A stretch of DNA of 15,353 nt, from assembly GCA_009785045.1 (NCBI GenBank), contig WQXC01000030.1, positions 1 through 15,353 of the forward strand. Reading direction: 5' to 3'. The stretch is from Treponema sp. GTDB taxonomy: Bacteria; Spirochaetota; Spirochaetia; Treponematales; Breznakiellaceae. Both the position numbers and the translations under genes were made by a program. Each line of letters starts with the position of its first letter. The first letter of the stretch is position 1. A model generated the notes under the pieces. The model had not been told where the DNA came from. It saw only the letters and a program-made list of their open reading frames with translations, and searched no databases. This document shows positions 12,472 through 15,353 of this stretch, piece by piece.

Positions 12472-15353
12472 TCAAAAATATTTGCTTAATTGTATTCTTT
12501 CTTGCAATAGCGGCTTTTTTACCGGCAGAAGATTTTTTCTGGGAACAGGCAGAACCCTTTACTCCCAGGCCGGGAAAATTTCCTGTAAACGCAAATTCAA
12601 GTGATTTTTCGGTTATTGCCTGGCAGGAAGTTACACCTAACAGAGACGGCGGCGGCAATATAAATATACATCTGGCGGTAAAGGAATCCGGAAAAGACTG
12701 GGAACAGCGGGGAATGGTCGGCGGCCCGTACGCATTTTTGGGTACAGAGCCGTCAATTCTTAGCATGGTAATTGATAACCGCGGCAGGATATTAATTGCC
12801 GCAGCTCCCGGCGGCGCTCAGGCGGAAATACTAATTTCCGAAAACAGAGGTGTAAGTTTTACAAAGCAAATGGTTAATCTGGGCGCAGAAAATTCTGTCG
12901 CTCCCCGCCTGTATGTCCGCGCCGACGGCGGATACTTTTTGTTTGTAACAAGAGGCCGTTCGCAGGCGCTCTCTATTTATTATTCACGCTCAGATAACGG
13001 CACCACATGGTCGCCTTTTGAATTTTTTACGCCGGAAAATGCGCTTGCGCTTAATTTTCTTCCGGCTCATGCAAGTTTAGGACGCAGGGATATAGTATTT
13101 TTTCAGTCTCTTATCATGGGAATTGAATCGATATCGACATTCCAGCTTTTTTATAAAATAAGCGAAGACGGCGGCAGAACCTGGTCAGAAGCCGTGCGTT
13201 TTACTACTTTTAACGATCCGGTAGTACAGGGGCAGCCCGATAATTTTGACAATCAGCGCCCGCACCTTACAAGATACGGAGAAAATTTATTGCTGGTTTG
13301 GGAACGGCGTTTGGCAAACCGTACACCGCAGATTTACAGTGCAATAATCAATTCAAACGCAGGTATTATAGGCCGTGTTGAACGAGTAAACAGTACAGAA
13401 GCGTATTGTAATAATCCAATCGGGTTTGTTTACGATAACACTCCTACGGTTGTCTGGTTTGATAACCGCAGCGGAAATAACAGAATTATCATGGCAATCC
13501 GCGGAGACTTTGACTGGCAGAATCATTTGCTTTCTCCTGTTACTGCAGAAGCATCTTTTGCAAGACCTGTAGTATGTCAGGACGGCGTATACATTTTTTG
13601 GCAGATAACTGCGAGGGACACAGGGCGTATCCACATACTTTCGCCGGATCGCTCGGTAGACAGTCCGCGCATAACGGCAGTCAACTTTACTCCAGCAAGA
13701 GTAAACCGCGCGGAAGTAGCGCGTGTTACATGGAACATACCGTCAGACACATCCGGCATTGTAGGATTTTCGTGGAGCTGGAGTCAGGATCAAAACGCGG
13801 TGCCGCCGGAACAAATAATGATTTACAATATCGGCAACACATCAAATCTAAACCTGGAACATATCGCTGCAAACGACGGTAACTGGTATTTCAGCGTCCG
13901 CGCCCAGGATTATGCAGGCAACTGGTCGCAGCCTTCGCAGGCATTGTTTATCAGAAAAAGCGCGCCGCCGCCGCAGGTAAAAATAATTGATCCCGAACTG
14001 GATGAGCGCGGATTTCTTTTGTCCAATACTTTCAGATTGTTATGGGAACAGTCTGCCGATCCGTATCTGGCAGGATATACATGGAGCCTCCAGTACCTGG
14101 GCGCTAATGAAAACGCCGCTGTCGGCGCGCCTCCTTCCAGAATCATGGGAACAAATACTTCCATAAGTTATGCAAATCAGGATAACGGCATATGGGCATT
14201 TTCTGTTTCTGCAATTGATCAGGCAGGTAACATAGGACCGCCGTCAAATATAATTTTTAGAACAAATAAATTCATTCCCTTCACAAGCGTCAGTTATGTT
14301 GATGCTCAGCAGGATGATCAGGGAATACTTACAATCAGAATAATAGGCCGCGGATTTACATCTAACGGCCAGATAACTTCCATCGTCCTGGAACAGGAAG
14401 GAAGACCGGAACAAGCTGCCAGCAGCTTTAACATTGTATCGGACAGGGAAATCGGCGGATTGATGTTCGAAAACATGGAAGAAGGCCAGTACCGGTTAAG
14501 ATTAAATCACTCAACAAGGGGATGGTACACTGCCAACTCCTTTATTCCAGTCGCAAGAACAGGAACAGTTAAATTCGGCGACTATACCAGAGAATGGATT
14601 TCTTCCTGGCGAATTCAACAGCGGGGATGGATAACGATTAACCCGATCATGGCGCTGGCTGCACTTATGCTCATCCTATGCGCTCTTGGAGTGCTTGCCG
14701 TAGTCCGCGGCATTGCCGGAGTTATCACAGAAAATTCATTAGTAAAACAGGAAGCGCTTGCTATTATTACAGGAGATTTTATGCCATTTGAAAAGAAACA
14801 AAAAATAATGCAGATACAAAGAAGGGGAAGCGGCTTACGCCGTAAACTTACTTCTTTTACTATCGTGCTTATTCTCATGGTAATCATTATGATTTCCACA
14901 CCAATGTATATCATCATGACAAATACACATCAGCAAACGCTGCTTACAGGTTTAAGGGAACGTTCAAAAGTTCTTCTCGAAGGGCTTGCATCCAGCGCCA
15001 GAGCTTATCTTCCTATCGCTATCCAGTCCATGGGTGAACGCGGTGAGCTGGAATTAATGTTCCTTCCCGCACAGTCCTCGGCTATTACTGAAGCTAAATA
15101 CATAACCATTACAGGTTACGGTTATAATTCCATACATACAGATCATGTCTGGGCATCCAATGATCCCGATATCCTTTCTAAAATTGACACGACAGAAATG
15201 AGGCCTGGCACTTCGCGGCTTAATGATTCAATAAGTCCGTTTTATGCCGAGATAACAGAAGAACTTAACAGTAACGCGCAGGCAGAAGCAGGCAGTCTTT
15301 CACAGAGTATTGCAGAATTAACAGAAGCCTTCCTTGCCTTGCTTCTGCGCACA
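12468..15353 (+). CDS. Giant membrane sensor: secreted Asp-box propeller, Fn3/Ig-like domains, two membrane helices, extracytoplasmic sensor (3' end outside window)
   Basis: An open frame of 962 codons that runs off the right edge. Residues 1-20 are a signal peptide. Residues about 21-390 form a sialidase/BNR-like propeller with Asp boxes: SEDGGRTW (232-239, canonical) and SDNGTTW (175-181). Two Fn3/Ig-like domains (about 392-498 and 499-601; each ends with a DxAGN motif such as VRAQDYAGNWS) and one IPT/TIG-like domain (602-705, IIGRGFTSNGQITSIVL) follow. Membrane helix 1 spans 726-746, a basic cytosolic linker 747-796, and helix 2 797-817. From 818 a new extracytoplasmic helical sensor begins. 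In treponemes this last arrangement usually continues into a third helix, HAMP and an adenylate/guanylate cyclase or similar output domain; that is inference because it lies outside the window. The ATG overlaps the upstream stop (ATGA). Confidence 0.88.
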   Translation, partial: MIKNICLIVFFLAIAAFLPAEDFFWEQAEPFTPRPGKFPVNANSSDFSVIAWQEVTPNRDGGGNINIHLAVKESGKDWEQRGMVGGPYAFLGTEPSILSMVIDNRGRILIAAAPGGAQAEILISENRGVSFTKQMVNLGAENSVAPRLYVRADGGYFLFVTRGRSQALSIYYSRSDNGTTWSPFEFFTPENALALNFLPAHASLGRRDIVFFQSLIMGIESISTFQLFYKISEDGGRTWSEAVRFTTFNDPVVQGQPDNFDNQRPHLTRYGENLLLVWERRLANRTPQIYSAIINSNAGIIGRVERVNSTEAYCNNPIGFVYDNTPTVVWFDNRSGNNRIIMAIRGDFDWQNHLLSPVTAEASFARPVVCQDGVYIFWQITARDTGRIHILSPDRSVDSPRITAVNFTPARVNRAEVARVTWNIPSDTSGIVGFSWSWSQDQNAVPPEQIMIYNIGNTSNLNLEHIAANDGNWYFSVRAQDYAGNWSQPSQALFIRKSAPPPQVKIIDPELDERGFLLSNTFRLLWEQSADPYLAGYTWSLQYLGANENAAVGAPPSRIMGTNTSISYANQDNGIWAFSVSAIDQAGNIGPPSNIIFRTNKFIPFTSVSYVDAQQDDQGILTIRIIGRGFTSNGQITSIVLEQEGRPEQAASSFNIVSDREIGGLMFENMEEGQYRLRLNHSTRGWYTANSFIPVARTGTVKFGDYTREWISSWRIQQRGWITINPIMALAALMLILCALGVLAVVRGIAGVITENSLVKQEALAIITGDFMPFEKKQKIMQIQRRGSGLRRKLTSFTIVLILMVIIMISTPMYIIMTNTHQQTLLTGLRERSKVLLEGLASSARAYLPIAIQSMGERGELELMFLPAQSSAITEAKYITITGYGYNSIHTDHVWASNDPDILSKIDTTEMRPGTSRLNDSISPFYAEITEELNSNAQAEAGSLSQSIAELTEAFLALLLRT
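14771..14783 (+). promoter_or_regulatory. Internal ribosome site and in-frame ATG within the sensor gene
   Basis: AGGAGA (14771-14776) followed by four T and an in-frame ATG at 14781 (codon 772) forms one of the best ribosome-binding sites in the window. Translation from here would give a shorter sensor beginning MPFEKKQKIMQ, in the cytosolic linker before membrane helix 2, without the propeller ectodomain. Whether it is used is unknown. Confidence 0.4.

Noticed and set aside
12425..12766. Minus-strand open frame of 113 codons at the TPR/sensor junction
   Set aside because: It is antisense to two coupled plus-strand genes with clear signal peptide and domains.
13353..14917. Several 60-102 codon frames on both strands
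   Set aside because: All are shadows of the single uninterrupted sensor frame from 12468 to the window end.
1..15353. CRISPR array, tRNA, rRNA, prophage or insertion sequence
   Set aside because: No regularly spaced repeats, cloverleaf-like sequence, transposase, integrase or phage structural motif was seen in any frame.

Overview
The window looks like a chromosomal stretch of a spirochaete, most likely a Treponema or close relative. The evidence is an outer-membrane UPF0164-type (PorV/FadL-like) protein, a DUF4912 gene directly followed by a GH57-family gene, a PTS IIA domain fused to an excisionase-type helix-turn-helix, several secreted proteins of treponeme style, and the start of a very large membrane sensor of the kind that in treponemes usually ends in a nucleotide cyclase. 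This assignment rests on family recognition, not on any search. No phage, insertion sequence, CRISPR array, tRNA or rRNA was seen.

Layout. Positions 1-2611 (minus strand) hold a tight three-gene unit, read from right to left: a membrane-anchored beta-propeller-like protein, a secreted protein with an M23/LytM fold that has lost its zinc ligands, and a zinc-ribbon SAM methyltransferase that runs off the left edge. Positions 2612-2664 are an AT-rich divergent promoter region. On the plus strand follow cytidine deaminase (cdd) and a HTH-PTS IIA regulator with a near-perfect promoter of its own. A convergent minus-strand gene (3785-4915) encodes a secreted protein with a probable transglutaminase-like core. 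From 4994 the plus strand carries an RluA-type pseudouridine synthase, a DUF4912 protein and a GH57 alpha-glucan branching-enzyme-like protein. It converges on the minus-strand UPF0164 outer-membrane protein (7942-9210).

The 237-base gap 9211-9447 separates divergent genes and is dominated by a nested inverted repeat with a partial second copy. To its right are two translationally coupled plus-strand genes: a 1007-residue secreted helical/TPR protein and a giant sensor, of which 962 residues are visible. The sensor has a secreted Asp-box propeller, two Fn3/Ig-like domains and an IPT-like domain, then a membrane helix, a short cytosolic linker, a second membrane helix and a further extracytoplasmic sensor domain. 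Its output domain lies beyond the window.

Two themes cut across the genes. First, several genes lack a Shine-Dalgarno sequence and have a -10-like hexamer ending only 6-8 bases before the start codon, which suggests leaderless transcripts. Second, several proteins keep a known enzyme fold but have replaced key catalytic residues: the M23-like protein and the GH57 protein. The best candidates for an undescribed system are the coupled TPR protein plus propeller sensor, and the propeller/pseudo-M23/methyltransferase unit.
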